From: Ascoidea rubescens DSM 1968
Lineage: Eukaryota; Ascomycota; Saccharomycetes; Ascoideales; Ascoideaceae
Length of the DNA stretch: 64,000 nucleotides
NCBI RefSeq assembly: GCF_001661345.1
Contig: NW_017962916.1
Location: 133,369 to 197,368 of the forward strand
Direction: 5' to 3'
The notes below the pieces were generated by a model. That model saw only the letters and a list, made by a program, of their open reading frames with translations. It was not told the origin of the DNA and made no database searches. This document shows, piece by piece, positions 9,712 through 22,600 of the stretch; the stretch's first letter is position 1; every line of letters begins with the position of its first letter. The translations under genes and the position numbers were made by a program.

Positions 9712-12700
9712 ATGAACCAACTAGATTCTAAGGCTCCACATCTTCCTCCTGTCAAAAAGAGAAGAAGAAACACTTCTGCATGTTCCAATTGTCGAAAAAA
9801 GAAGAGAAAAGTATGTTAGATGATATTATTATATTGCTTGATTTTGTTTACCCCATTTTGTACTAACCAAGTTTCGAAACCTTGTATAATTCTATTTAAC
9901 TTTTTTTTGTCAATTGTCTTACAGTGTGATAGGCAAAGACCCTCGTGCAGTTTGTGCATCAAAAACAACACCATCTGTATCTATCAAGAGCCAACTTGGA
10001 TTTTGGACACCAAAAAGGTTGAAACTGCTACCAACAGCAATCTTCTTGCAAACAATAATAATAACTTTAATGGCAATGCTCAGACCGGTGATACCATTTT
10101 CAGGAAAGCTGCTGCTACCAGATTAGATGATTCCAGTTCAAGCAACCAAGCTGACCATGATTACTACCATAATTCAGAGAACCATAACCAGAAAGATTCT
10201 AAACCTCCTGCTTACTTCCTCGCTGCCACTCAGCCAATTGGCTTGATCGATTTATCAAAAAGTCATTCCAATCAAATTAAAATAGAAGATAATATCAACT
10301 CTCATCTCAAAAATCAGATAACACATATACATAATAGTAATAGCATTGATGGTGAAAATAACCATAAAAACAACAATCAACATACTAATATTCATAGCAA
10401 TAACGGCTCTAATAACAATCAGCAAAATAAAAAATTCAGATATTTTATGCCAAATTTAAAGTTCAATGATAAAATTAACGAAAATCAATTATTATCAACA
10501 ACCGATGCTTCAAACAAAAATTTAAATAAAAAGGATGATACAAACAATATAAATCATAAAAATCATAAAAACCATAAAAATGATACAAGTTCAATTAATA
10601 ATCAATTTTTTAGTTTGTTTGAAAAATACCTGCCAGTATATTCAAAATCTTTTAAAATAATTAAAATGGGCCCATTTCACTGGTATATATATATTCAAAG
10701 AGATTATTATTTGAGACTACTCTATTCAAGTGTATTAAAAGTCAAAACTGCTTCCAGCTATTTCAAGGCAAAATTAGGATTATCAACAAATAATAACAAT
10801 AATAACTCCAATAATTGCTACACAAAAATAGACACGAAAATGTCAAATATAATAAAAAGGAAAAAATTCATTGCAAACACAAACTTAAATTTGTCTTCCA
10901 ATTTTCATCTAACTCTACCTTCAAACTTGCCTTTAAACCCTTCCTCGAGCACAAAATTAAACTCAAATGACACTGATATTCTAAGTATAGTCAATCAATT
11001 CTTACCTGAAAAGAAAATCGTTTTAGAATACGTTGATATATTTTTCAGAAATGTTTACCCATTTTTTCCCTTTATTGATGAGTCATCATTTCGATCTTCA
11101 ATTATAAATATTTATAATAATTCTCCAAAAAAGAATCTCTTAAACTATTCAAACAAAAGAGATTCTTTTAGTGTTGCTATATTACTATTAGTCTTAAGAT
11201 TAGCATATTTATCTGCTTTTTTTACTAATCTTTATAATGAGAACAATTCGCTTTATGAAATTGACCAATACGCTTTAACCCTTGTTAAATTGATTCTAAA
11301 TAATTATAATTATTTGAAAAAATCTTCTTTAGAAATCTTTCAAATTATCTTATTGATGAGATTATATAAATCTTTTGCTCCAGAAGGGTGTGACAGTTTA
11401 GAAGGCTATGATACAAATATATTAAATTCTCTATTAAACAGCACTGCTTTATCCATTGGCTTAAATAGGGATATTTCTTTATTTTATCATGTTTTAACTT
11501 ATAATAAACCTTGTTTGGAGTTTGAAAACATCAACAAACCCAATGAAAATTTAAATGATAATATAAATATTGTGGCTCAAAAAGTTCAAGCTGAATCAAT
11601 TTGCCCTATGAAACCAGGCCAATTATTAAACCAACAAACTAGCCTATTTAAATTGAGCTGGCTATGGTCAAAATTATGGTTGGAGTTAAAAGATTTAGAT
11701 TTCATTCATTCTACTACCTTTGGTGAACGCTTGAAATTATTCAATCAATTTGATGACAACCCCTTACCTAATTTTGAAAAGTTTGTTGAAAATTCAAATG
11801 CTGCAGATTTAAATATCGAAAAGGTTTCTGTCCAATGGCTAATTAAAAAAGATGAATTAAATATAGTTTTATCTGATTTAATTGAGATGACCTTAACACC
11901 TGGAGTTAAAAAAAAGTATTTTGATGGAAAAAAGGTCGTAACCTCTCATTCAAACGCTCCAAATGGTGTTGATATTTGTTTATTATATTTTAAAATCAAA
12001 CAAGTCGAAAATTATATCAACGATAACTTTGAAAATTCAAAGAGTTTAATTGAGAGATTCAAATCTTTAAAAGAAGAAAATAGTTTACCTATAAATAATG
12101 TTCTTGCTATATCTAAAATTCTTGAATTAAAGCTTTACTTAAGAGGATTAATTTACATTTTTCATTTAAAATATTGTTTATATTTACATTTTGAAAATTA
12201 CCTGTCCTCCTCTTCATATGAGTTTTTAAAAGATAGTGTAATTACACATAGTGAAATTATCTCTTTAATTAAGTTTTGGTCATTAAATTCAGAAGAGTAT
12301 CTAGGGTCAAACAATAGTTTTAGCTGGTTTTTAACACCGGTACTTTGCTCTGCAGCTGAACAATCAATTCAATTTGCATTCAGTATATTAGTTAAGATTT
12401 TGGATTTTGAATACTCTTTAAATGAAATCAATCAAAATAAGGTTGATCTAAATGAATTTTCTTCAAAAAATACTTTAGGGGAGTTGGTTATGATGCAGAA
12501 AAGATTAAAAAAACTTTTCGACATTCTCTTAAATACCAATAAGTTCATTTTCACCAAATTCAAAAAAGCTTCTGATAATTATTATTTTAGTTGGAAATGG
12601 AGAATCAGTCTTGAAACTGCCTTAAAAGCTTTAGAATCTGATTCGTTTGGAGGAGAGTTCAACTTAAGAAAATTATTAACTAAAGAGCAAATTCAAAAAA

Positions 12701-13218
12701 AAAGAAATAGTATTTTTGATTGTGATTTAAAAAAAATAAGTGAATTAATTGAGATTTTAAAGATAGATGATAATCATAAAGATATACTTGGCATTGGTGA
12801 TTTTGAAGTCAATGAAACTAAGGATAAAAGTAAGCTATTATCACCTAGTTCCCGTTCTATTTCTTCTGTAAATTTACTGAAATTCAATTCAACTACTTTC
12901 ATTTCTCCCTCTATTCAAATTAATAATAGCAATATTAATATTGGCAGTGTTAGAGACAATAAAAATATTGTTAATAATCTTATTGTTAACAGCGATACTA
13001 TATCTGAATCAAGTTTATCCAATCCATCTACAAAAAATCATAACCCTGATATTAATGAATTGAATCCATTTGTGAATTTTAATAATTCAGAATATGGAGA
13101 TATCAATTTTGCAAATGATCTTGAGTTAAGTGAGGACTTGATTAAGATTTTATTTCCAGATGATAACACTGAATTAGAAGATCCATCAATGATGTTTTCT
13201 TCGAATTTTCCTTTCTAA
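9712..13218 (+). CDS. Zn2Cys6 (Gal4-type) transcription factor, one intron
   Basis: Coding sequence joins 9712-9810 and 9925-13218, 1130 residues. Splicing rebuilds a perfect binuclear cluster: CSNCRKKKRK from exon 1, then CDRQRPSCSLCIKNNTIC from exon 2, spacing CX2CX6CX6CX2CX6C. The basic KKRRRN lies just before it and a YQEPTW motif after it. Residues about 398-548 resemble the fungal-TF middle homology region (EYVDIFFRNVYPFFPFIDES, FQIILLMRLYKSFAPEG). The intervening 300 residues are Asn/His-rich, and the acidic C terminus (ILFPDDNTELEDPSMMF) could be an activation domain. Nuclear regulator; target genes unknown. I could not assign it to a named S. cerevisiae factor. Three rare CTG codons occur, at 10630, 12202 and 12877. 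Confidence 0.88.
9811..9924 (+). other. Spliceosomal intron of the Zn2Cys6 gene
   Basis: The 114-base intron has donor GTATGT at 9811, branch site TACTAAC at 9861-9867, a pyrimidine-rich stretch and acceptor TTACAG ending at 9924. Phase 0. Reading through meets a stop at once; removing it gives the canonical six-cysteine spacing. Confidence 0.93.
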
Positions 13219-13577
13219 TGTATATTTTGTGTCAATTAAAATTTAACAGTGTAATAATCCTGTATTCTATTATTTAATTTATTATTTTTTGTTGTTTTTG
13301 TTGTATTTTATTTATTTATTTATTTATTTTTATTATTATAAAATTTCTTCTTTTATGTTTTACTAAAAGATCTACTTTTTCTAATTTTGGTATAAGTGAA
13401 CTAGCATGCTTTTCAGGTAGAAGCTCTCTTTTTTTTTTCTTTTTGACAAAAATCTAATTAGAATATATACAAAAGTATATAAGGATATATGTAATTACAT
13501 ATCTATATAGTTGTATAGTTGTATAGTTGTATAGTTGTATAGTTGTATAGTTGTATAGTTGTATAGTTGTGTCTTGA
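13219..13577. other. Convergent intergenic region
   Basis: Between the stops of the Zn2Cys6 gene and the aldo-keto reductase. Very AT-rich, with a (TTTA)n tract near 13307-13330 and the 8-base tandem repeat listed separately. It must hold both 3' ends. I see no gene. Confidence 0.6.
13506..13569. repeat. 8-bp tandem repeat, unit TATAGTTG, 8 copies
   Basis: Eight perfect head-to-tail copies of TATAGTTG end 8 bases before the stop codon of the aldo-keto reductase gene. TATA-rich repeats near a stop may act in 3'-end formation, but that is inference. Copy number is likely to vary between strains. Confidence 0.95.
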
Positions 13578-14501
13578 CTATTTATCATAATGACCATATT
13601 CAGCTTGACAAAAAAATCTTACAGTTTCATTTTTTCCAGCATTTGAAATCTGGAGAATTTCATCTTCAGTTAGTTCGAAATTGAAAATCTCTAGAGCTTG
13701 TGTAATTCTTTCGGGTTTTGAGGAAGTTGTAATTGGTAGAATACCTTGTTGGTAGACCCATCTTAAAATGATTTGAGCATAAGTTTTGTTGTATTTTTCA
13801 GACAATTGAGTGAGGATAGAATGAGCAAGACCAATATGGTTTCTAGCCAATGGGGTAAAGGCTTCAATTAAGATATTGTTTTCTTTACAAAAGGCGATTA
13901 TTCCAGGAGATTGATTTTGCAAATAAGGATGAAATTCTATTTGGTTAACCATTGGCTTAATCTTTGCAGTTTTAAAGATGCGAGTTAGATGTTCTTTTGA
14001 CCAACTGCTGACACCAATTGCTCTAACTTTACCTTCAATATACAATTGTTCCATCTCCTTCCATGCTGTTTCCAACGTCAAGCCATGGCAATACTCGGGA
14101 ATTACCCTTGAGGAATGAATCAAATACAAGTCGATATAGTCGACGTCTAGTTCTTTCAAAGCCTTTGTGCAGGCCTCGTATGGACCCTTGGAAACAGCAT
14201 AAATATCACGAAAGCCAGAAAAGTACTTGTCGCAGATAAATAGATCTTCTCGTTTTGATTTTGACAAAGCTATGGCCAGACGAACTTCGTTGTGAGTTGT
14301 GTAGACCTCAGCAGTATCTATGTGTTCAAATCCAAGATCAACAGCAGAGATTAAGGATTGAATCAAAGGATCAAGTAAAATACTGTGATCAACCAGGTTG
14401 GGGTCGACGTTGCCTTTCTTTTTGATAATTTGCCATTTGGTTCCACTGCCAAAAGCTATTGCAGGAATCCTAACGCCATTTGATAATGTGAAATACTTCA
14501 T
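13578..14501 (-). CDS. NADPH-dependent aldo-keto reductase (YDL124W-type)
   Basis: Encodes 307 residues, the usual AKR length. It is closest to the S. cerevisiae YDL124W alpha-keto amide/ester reductase as I remember it: LSNGVRIPAIAFGSGT, ALKELDVDYIDLYLIHSS, LETAWKEMEQLYIEGKVRAIG, VNQIEFHPYLQNQSPGIIAFC and ILRWVYQQGILPITTSSKPERI. The catalytic tetrad is visible: Asp and Tyr in HIDTAEVY, Lys in ICDKYF, His in YLIHSS. The C-terminal SSKPERI binds the 2'-phosphate of NADPH in this family. Cytosolic reductase of small carbonyls. An intact gene, divergent from DOT5 across a 1.2-kb promoter region. Confidence 0.9.
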   Translation of the reverse strand: MKYFTLSNGVRIPAIAFGSGTKWQIIKKKGNVDPNLVDHSILLDPLIQSLISAVDLGFEHIDTAEVYTTHNEVRLAIALSKSKREDLFICDKYFSGFRDIYAVSKGPYEACTKALKELDVDYIDLYLIHSSRVIPEYCHGLTLETAWKEMEQLYIEGKVRAIGVSSWSKEHLTRIFKTAKIKPMVNQIEFHPYLQNQSPGIIAFCKENNILIEAFTPLARNHIGLAHSILTQLSEKYNKTYAQIILRWVYQQGILPITTSSKPERITQALEIFNFELTEDEILQISNAGKNETVRFFCQAEYGHYDK

Positions 14502-15699
14502 TTCCAGACAGTTTCTAAGATCAATGCCAACAGAAAAAGCATTTGCAATCGAACAAAAATCTGTGTATTTATATTGGGCTCTTAAATGGATTATCGAGAT
14601 TATTGAGAAAAGTAGATAGTCACAATTTCGACCACACCGAAAGTGGCCGAGCCGGTCACCTGAAGAGGCCGAAAAAGACCAGAATAGCTGATTATTATCC
14701 CGGAATTCCTAATAAAGAAACACTTAGATGCAAGATTATGCAGAACCACTCGAAGTTCGAATAAATGGATTTGCTGCTGAATTGGTCTTTCATAGTGGTA
14801 AGATTCAGCATAACTCAAGGAAAAAAGTAATGCAAAGCATAAAGTTAGTAATATCAACAAACATTATGAATATCTTCCGGATTTACCATAAATGTATTTA
14901 AAACTAGTGTCTAAGTTTATTGAATCAAAGATTCTTTATTCTGATTCAAATGATATGGTGTTGCCTAATTGAGACATTAGGTGCATGTCGGTGTATGCGC
15001 AGTGCCATTTAGGTAGCTCTTGTATCATGTGGTCCGGCTTGGGCACAGTGGGTCAGGTTGGAACTGCACCGACAATCGGTTGATAAGCTGATGCTGAATC
15101 ACCTTGAATGGCAAATTCCACAGCTAGGGCTTTCTTTCGCTGTTTTGTCTGGTTTTCTGCTGCGAATTACTAATCAACAGGATTTTCAAAACAGCTTCTT
15201 CTTCTCCCGATGAAACTGCGCCAGAGCTCTTCCAGCACTTTTCTCACGCATTTTTCCGGACGGCAGCTGCTGCCTCTGTCGTCAGCGACGCTGTTTCTAC
15301 CGGAGCCGTACTTTTTCAGCGGCGTCTTTTCCGACGCGCTGTTCACGGAGCGTGAATAGTGCGAAGAAATCTTTTTTTTTCTTTGAAAATTTTCAGGCTG
15401 TGAGAAAAAATTTTCTTGCAAAAACCAAAAATCCACAGAGAAAAACAGAGGAAAAGTCAATTGGACCTGATTTAATTTTTCTATTTTCACTTTCACTTTT
15501 CACTTTTCTTTGATTGTTTTTCATTTTCAAATTTCCATTTTCCACTTTTCTGTTTTCCTTCTTTATCTACTTTGATCTCCCACTTTTTTTTCTTTTCTAT
15601 AGCATTATATATCCTTTTATCTTTGCAGATTTTCTATTGTTTCTAATTACTAATTACTTTATCCCATCTAATTACTTTTCCAATTCTTTCTGTTCCACA
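14502..15699. promoter_or_regulatory. Divergent promoter AKR / DOT5 with GC-rich patches
   Basis: A 1.2-kb region. GC-rich patches lie at about 14640-14700, 14985-15080 and 15180-15350, in AT-rich flanks. The last has GACGCTG, CGGAGCC and GCGTCTTTTCCGACGCGC-type sequence. Downstream, 15480-15690 is a pyrimidine-rich leader (CACTTTTC repeats) typical of yeast 5' UTRs. Short open frames here on both strands do not resemble proteins. In-frame codons upstream of the DOT5 ATG are open but pyrimidine-derived and probably untranslated. Confidence 0.5.
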
Positions 15700-17244
15700 A
15701 TGTCTGTTCGTCGTTCATTGAGAGTTACCAAAGCTCCTGCTGGCAGCGATAGCCCATCCACTCCAAAATCTAAAGCCAAAAAGTCTGATAAAAAGATTAC
15801 AAGATCTAGTCCATCAAAGAAAAGAGCTTCTGATCTCAAAGATAAAAAAGACAGAAAAAAGGAAAAGAAAAATAAAAAAGATAAAAAATTAAAAAAATCT
15901 AAAAATGAAATAGCTGAACAGGTCATTGAAGACAAACCTGAAACTCTTCAAGTTGAACCCACTGACTCTGAAAATGTTGAAACTGTCGAAACTGTTGGAA
16001 CTGTTGAAACTGTTGAAACCGTTGAAAATGTTGAAAATATTGAATCCACTGAAAAACCTCAATCTCCTAAAGTTGAAACCGTTGAAAAAATTGAAATTGA
16101 AATCGAAAAGCCTGAAACCTCAGAAAAACCTGAAAAAATTGAGATTGAAAAACCTGAATCTTCAAGCGTAGTTGAAAAAATTGAAATTGAAAAACCTGAA
16201 AAAGTTGAAAGCATTGAAGTTGAAAAAAGCGTAACCAAAGAAGTTGAAAAAATTGAGGTTGAAAAAGTTGAGTCGCCAAAATCATTTGAGACTGAAACTC
16301 CTAAAAATTCTGCAACCTCTGCGGAAGTTAAAACCTCTGAAGAAGCTGAAACTCCTAAAAAGCCTGAAACTCCTAAAAAACCCGAAACTCCTAAAAAAAC
16401 TAATACTTCTAAAAAATCTGATACTCCTAAAAAGTCTCCCAAAAAAGCTGTAACTCCTAAAAAGTCTGAAAAGGCTGAAGCATCTAAAAATGGTAATAAA
16501 AAGACTGTAACTTCTAAAAAATCTGAAACTTCTAAAAAACCTGAAACTCCAAAAAAAGCTGATAAAACTGCAACTTCTAAAAAATCCGATAAAACTAAAA
16601 CTTCCAAAAAGTCTGAAAAAGCTGAAATTCCTAAGAAGAAAGAAGTTAAAAAAGCTGCTGTTGCTGAAAAATCAAAAGAAACAGCTGTCTCTCCTGAAAA
16701 AGTTGCTTTAAAAAGATCAAAAAGAAAAGCTGCAAGAGATGCTAGAAATGCTAAAGCCTTAGCTGCTGAAGTTCCTTTAGATAAATCTTCTTTTTTAAAA
16801 GTTGGTGATAAAATTCCTGACATTAAACTAAAGAATGAAAAGGGCGAAGAAGTTTCATTACCAGAAATTGCCTCAAAAAACAAAATTTTATGTATTTTTG
16901 CTTATCCAAAAGCTTTAACCTCTGGATGCACAAAACAAGCTTGTGGCTTTCGTGACAATTATGACTCCTTAAGAGAGAAAGCTTCCATCTTTGGTATATC
17001 AAGCGACAGTCCAGTTACTCAGCAAAAATTCATCACTAAACATGAATTACCTTTCAGTTTATTGTCAGATCCTAAAAAGGAATTGATTGCTCCCTTGGGT
17101 GCTAAAAAGGCTCTTAGTATTTCCAGATCCCACTGGATTTTTGTCAATGGAAAATTGAAGTCTTCTCATATTAGAATCGCCCCTGATATTAGTGTCTCTA
17201 CTGCTAAAGCTGAAATTGACAAAATTTTCAGCGAATTGAAATAA
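15700..17244 (+). CDS. DOT5: Nuclear thiol peroxidase Dot5-like (PrxQ/BCP) with long charged N-terminal tail
   Basis: Encodes 514 residues from the ATG at 15700 (MSVRRSLR). The C-terminal 150 residues (about 360-514) are a PrxQ/BCP peroxiredoxin: VGDKIPDIKLKNEKGEEVSL, FAYPKALTSGCTKQACGFRD with peroxidatic Cys410 and resolving Cys415, and FGISSDSP. Dot5 reduces alkyl hydroperoxides in the nucleus and is a telomeric silencing factor in S. cerevisiae, where it is about 215 residues. Here the N-terminal part is about 350 residues, beginning with a basic VRRSLRVTKAPAG block and Lys-rich stretches. An array of VETVETVE and EKIEIEKPE repeats follows, then TPKKPETPKK repeats like the tail of histone H1. 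The catalytic domain looks intact, so this is a tail expansion and not decay. Confidence 0.88.
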   Translation: MSVRRSLRVTKAPAGSDSPSTPKSKAKKSDKKITRSSPSKKRASDLKDKKDRKKEKKNKKDKKLKKSKNEIAEQVIEDKPETLQVEPTDSENVETVETVGTVETVETVENVENIESTEKPQSPKVETVEKIEIEIEKPETSEKPEKIEIEKPESSSVVEKIEIEKPEKVESIEVEKSVTKEVEKIEVEKVESPKSFETETPKNSATSAEVKTSEEAETPKKPETPKKPETPKKTNTSKKSDTPKKSPKKAVTPKKSEKAEASKNGNKKTVTSKKSETSKKPETPKKADKTATSKKSDKTKTSKKSEKAEIPKKKEVKKAAVAEKSKETAVSPEKVALKRSKRKAARDARNAKALAAEVPLDKSSFLKVGDKIPDIKLKNEKGEEVSLPEIASKNKILCIFAYPKALTSGCTKQACGFRDNYDSLREKASIFGISSDSPVTQQKFITKHELPFSLLSDPKKELIAPLGAKKALSISRSHWIFVNGKLKSSHIRIAPDISVSTAKAEIDKIFSELK

Positions 17245-17632
17245 ATTCAGGCGTAGCAGTCAAACATTGGTTTTTTGTTTTTTTCAAAACAGTTATAGTT
17301 TTGTCTTTATGATTAAAGAATAATTTGTAGATTATCAATCATTTTGCAGTATAGTTGATAAACTGTTCCTCATTTTTTTTCCTGCTTTTTTTTTCTAGAT
17401 TCTTTGATGGACCACAAAAAAAATGCAACTGTAATATCAAAGATATCATAACCTAGTTCTTCATTTATGTTCCCATTTCTATATATACATTAACAATAAA
17501 ATAATCATATTTTTGGATTTTTACAAACTTTGCTAAAACTCGTGACCTGATTATATCTGCTTTTTTTTACTCTTCTCGGTTTGGAACATAGTTTACTGAT
17601 AAAAAGTGTCATCGAAAAAGAGAATATCAAAG
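17245..17632. promoter_or_regulatory. Intergenic region DOT5 to SMX3
   Basis: A 388-base AT-rich gap between tandem genes, with poly-T tracts. It must hold the DOT5 3' end and SMX3 promoter. A TATATATA-like stretch lies near 17480. I see no gene in it. Confidence 0.5.
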
Positions 17633-18784
<1,152 letters not shown>

Positions 18785-19643
18785 TTCTTTAATTATATTT
18801 TTGTAATTACTTCGATTTTCTATTTTTATTGATTTTTAGTTTTTGTATTCCTTTCTTTTTTTGTAATATAGTTATTTTAAGTCGAAATTTTTACTTACAC
18901 TATCTCCCATTAAATTGTAGATACAACTCCAAACACATTGATTAAGTTTAAGAAAACCAAGCATGAAAATTCTAATAATAAATTTAAAATTATATCGATT
19001 TATCTGTATTAACTATCAAGAGAAAAATAAAATAATATAAAATAAAAACGATAAGTGAATACATAAGTATAGTATGATCAATGTATTAGCTGACATAAAC
19101 TTGTAAAAACTATTAATTATGTCAAAACTTGTTATGATATCCAAAGACCAATTAATAAATCCCAACCACAATAAACCAAATAATAAAAATAATAAAAAGT
19201 AAAAAATGGGAAAGTTTCACGTAGTTATGTACATGTTACTAAAAAACATAAAAAATGAATGAGTTGCTGCAGAATAAAGCCAGTACAATAATAATCAAAA
19301 TAATAAATGAAAATGAAAAAAAAATAGTTGAAAATAAGTGTAATTGTAAATGTAAATTTAAAATTATAATTGAAATTGAACAAAAATAAAAAAAAAATAT
19401 TATAAAAAATAAAAGAGATATTGAACCTGATTTCATAAATCCAAACTATTGAACATAACTTGTGAAGATATAGCTGAATCAAACAGGTCGTATATAGAGT
19501 TGTGTGTTTTGATCAATGGAAGGACATAAACATCATTCAAATTAAAATAAGAAAAAAATAAAAAAGATAAAAATAAAAGAACTAAATTTTAAAGAGTTTC
19601 AAAGGATATAACATGATAGGTTATAGTAAGACAGGATTTAGAT
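18785..19643. other. Convergent intergenic region SMX3 / ATG1
   Basis: 859 bases, very AT-rich, with poly-A and poly-T tracts and no plausible coding frame. It must contain the two 3' ends. No RNA gene features seen. Confidence 0.6.
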
Positions 19644-22600
19644 TTAAATGGAATAATAATTGTTTGCTTTGCTTTGGTTATCGATCCTGCTTCTTAGAAT
19701 AGTAACCCTATTCCCAATTGTAACAATGAATTTTTCTACTAATTGTCTATCACCAACTTCTAACTTGTTACCAGAACCACTGAACTCGTCTTTGTCAAAA
19801 TTAAATGGAGTTTGAGTAGGAGAGTTGGAACCTAAAGTAGAAGTAAAAACACTATTATTATAATTTTGCGTTGAATTATCATCATCTATTAAGGCTTCTA
19901 GCATCCATAATGCTGTTGTGTAATCGATTTCGCAAGAGACTAAATTTTCACCAACCATTTCATTAACTGCAGCTGTTCGAGATATCTCTAGAGCTCTATC
20001 AAAAATTAGTTTTTCAGCAAAAACGTCTAATTTTTGTTGGGTTAAATTAAGCTTTTTAACCACATCATTAATTTTAATGCTTAAAAATCGGGCTTTATCT
20101 AAACAATCATTAAATTCATTGCGACAACCTTGGACTAAATTATTTAATCTGACAGAAGCTGGTCTTTGAGTTCCATTATTTCGGTTATTATTCCACCATT
20201 CACCAGTTATGCGCATTGCTTTTGCTAATAAAGACAAACATTTATAATATAAAACATAACCTTCTTCAGCGAGCGATTTAATTGATATTGGAGGCAAAAC
20301 GTTGTTTTCTTGATCATCTTCATCACTATCTGAATCATCAATAGCAGAAGATGGAGGAGCAGGGACAATTTGCGAGTATTTAGTATCAGCATAAGTTTTT
20401 ATTGCATGGGACTTTGCAGCTAGAGGTTCCAATTGGATAATAATTTCAGCCTCTTCATCATAGCTTATTGCGTAATCAGTGTTAGAGATTGTATTCATAT
20501 TTCCATAGTTAGGAGATGATGATGGAGAAAATCGGTGATTATTGTAATCATTGTTTTGCGGAGGAGAGTTGTTGTTGGATGTAGGGTTGATGGTTTTAAA
20601 AGTAGGAAATAATCTTGTAGTTGCAATTCCTAAAGCCTTTGATAAAGGATTTGTTGGAGAAAACGAAAGTGAAATTCTTCTATTTTCAAAACTTGATTTT
20701 CTTTGATTACTAAAAGAACCTCTATGAGATTGTTGCCTATTATGGGTGCCATTTGAGTTATTGGTATTTTTGTTGTTGTTATTATTATTATTATTTGTAT
20801 TACTATTGTTGGTGAGATTCAGAATATTATTAAGATTTATATTGTTATTGAGAATATTAAGGTTGTTAGTGTTGTTAGTGTTATTGATAGCAACGGCACC
20901 AGTACCGATGTCAGCCAATTCATCAGCCAAAGCATTAACTTCGACACTTCTTTTTTCAACAACAACATAATCTTTTTCGATTATGTCGGAAGCTGTTGGA
21001 ACGTTTTGTCGATTGGAAGGGATTTCGAGAATTTGTGGAGGAGAAGTTGAAGTTTGTTTTTGGATTGAGGAAGATTTTTGTTTTTGTTTCTTTTTATGAG
21101 AAGACTTCTGCTGCTGGAGTGTAGGTTGTGGGTATAAGTATTGTTCTTGATTTTGGGATTGGGGTTTTTTTTGTTTTTTATTGTTTGTATTGATTTCATT
21201 TGGAGATTTATTGTTGTTGTTTTGAATAGCGTTTTGAATCAAGTCATGATTTTGGGAGTTGTTTTTGGAATGTGATTTTGAATGAGGTTTAGGCTGGGAT
21301 ATATTTTTTTCTAGCGATTTTTTTTTGGAGATGTTTTTCATGGTATTGAATTGAACTGGAGGAGAATTGTTGATAAAATTGATTTGATTTTGAGTTCTGA
21401 TTTGATTTTGATTTTGGGTTTGGGTTTGGGTTTGGGTTTGATTTTGAGTTTGATTTTGGATTTGATTTTGGATTTGATTTTGATTTTTATTTTGATTTTG
21501 AGCTTTGATTTGGGGTGAGGTGATGAATTCTGAGATGAATAAGTTTTCATCTATAGTTGAGTTATTTGAGGATATGTTTGAGTTGTTGAGGGAAGAAGAT
21601 TGGGTGGTGTTGTAGGGAGATAAATCGTAATTGACTAGTTCGTCATTGAAGAATTCATGGAAGCTGATTCTTTCGGTTGGATTTAGTCTTAGGAGGCTTG
21701 AGATGAGAATTTTGAGGTTTGTGTTTATGTGAAAGTCGTGGGGGAAGATGATTTTGTCGTTTTGTTTTTGGATTTTTCTTAGCAATTCAATGTGGTTGTT
21801 TGCTCTGAAAGGTGGTTTACCGACAGTCATTTCGTAGAGAACAGCGCCCACAGACCATAAATCAGCTTTGGCGTTATATTTTTCGTAGTTTAGTATTTCA
21901 GGGGCCATGTATAATGGGGAGCCACAGAGGGTTTCAGCCATTGAAGTGTTTGGTAGGAATCTAGCGAAACCGAAATCAGCAATTTTGAGGATTGGTAAGT
22001 CCCAGATACCAACGTAGTTTAGGTTTTGGAAGGAGGCTTTATCGTGTAGTGGATAGCATAGGAGTAGGTTTTGAGGTTTTATGTCTCTATGGACCAAGTT
22101 TTTTGATCTTAGGAATTTGAGGGAGGAGGATAGCTGTTTTAGAAAGTGGAGGATCATTAGGTGGTTGAGGCCATTGGCGTAAAGTGAGTTATTGAGGGAA
22201 GAAGGAACATTGTTGTTGTCATTGTTGTTTGAGGATATGAGGGAAGGAGAAGGGTATTTATTGAAAATCTGGTGTATGATTGGATTTGAGCTGATTAGTT
22301 GGTTTTTCTTTTTGATAAAGAAGGAGAGGTCGCCTAGAGAGCAGTATTCCATTATTAGGTGGAAGTAGTTGAGGGATTGTTTGCAATCGAGTAGGGAGAC
22401 AATGTGGGGATGTTTCATTTCCTTTAGGATTTGGATTTCGATTTCTAGGTTTTCTAGGAGCTTTTTGTTTTTTAGTTTTGAACGTAGGACAGCTTTGATT
22501 GCAACAGGTTTGTTGGAATTGATGTTGATGGCTTTATAGACGTTTGCGAAGGAGCCTTTACCAATTTCAGCATCGATTTGGTAATCTGGGATCAAGTCAT

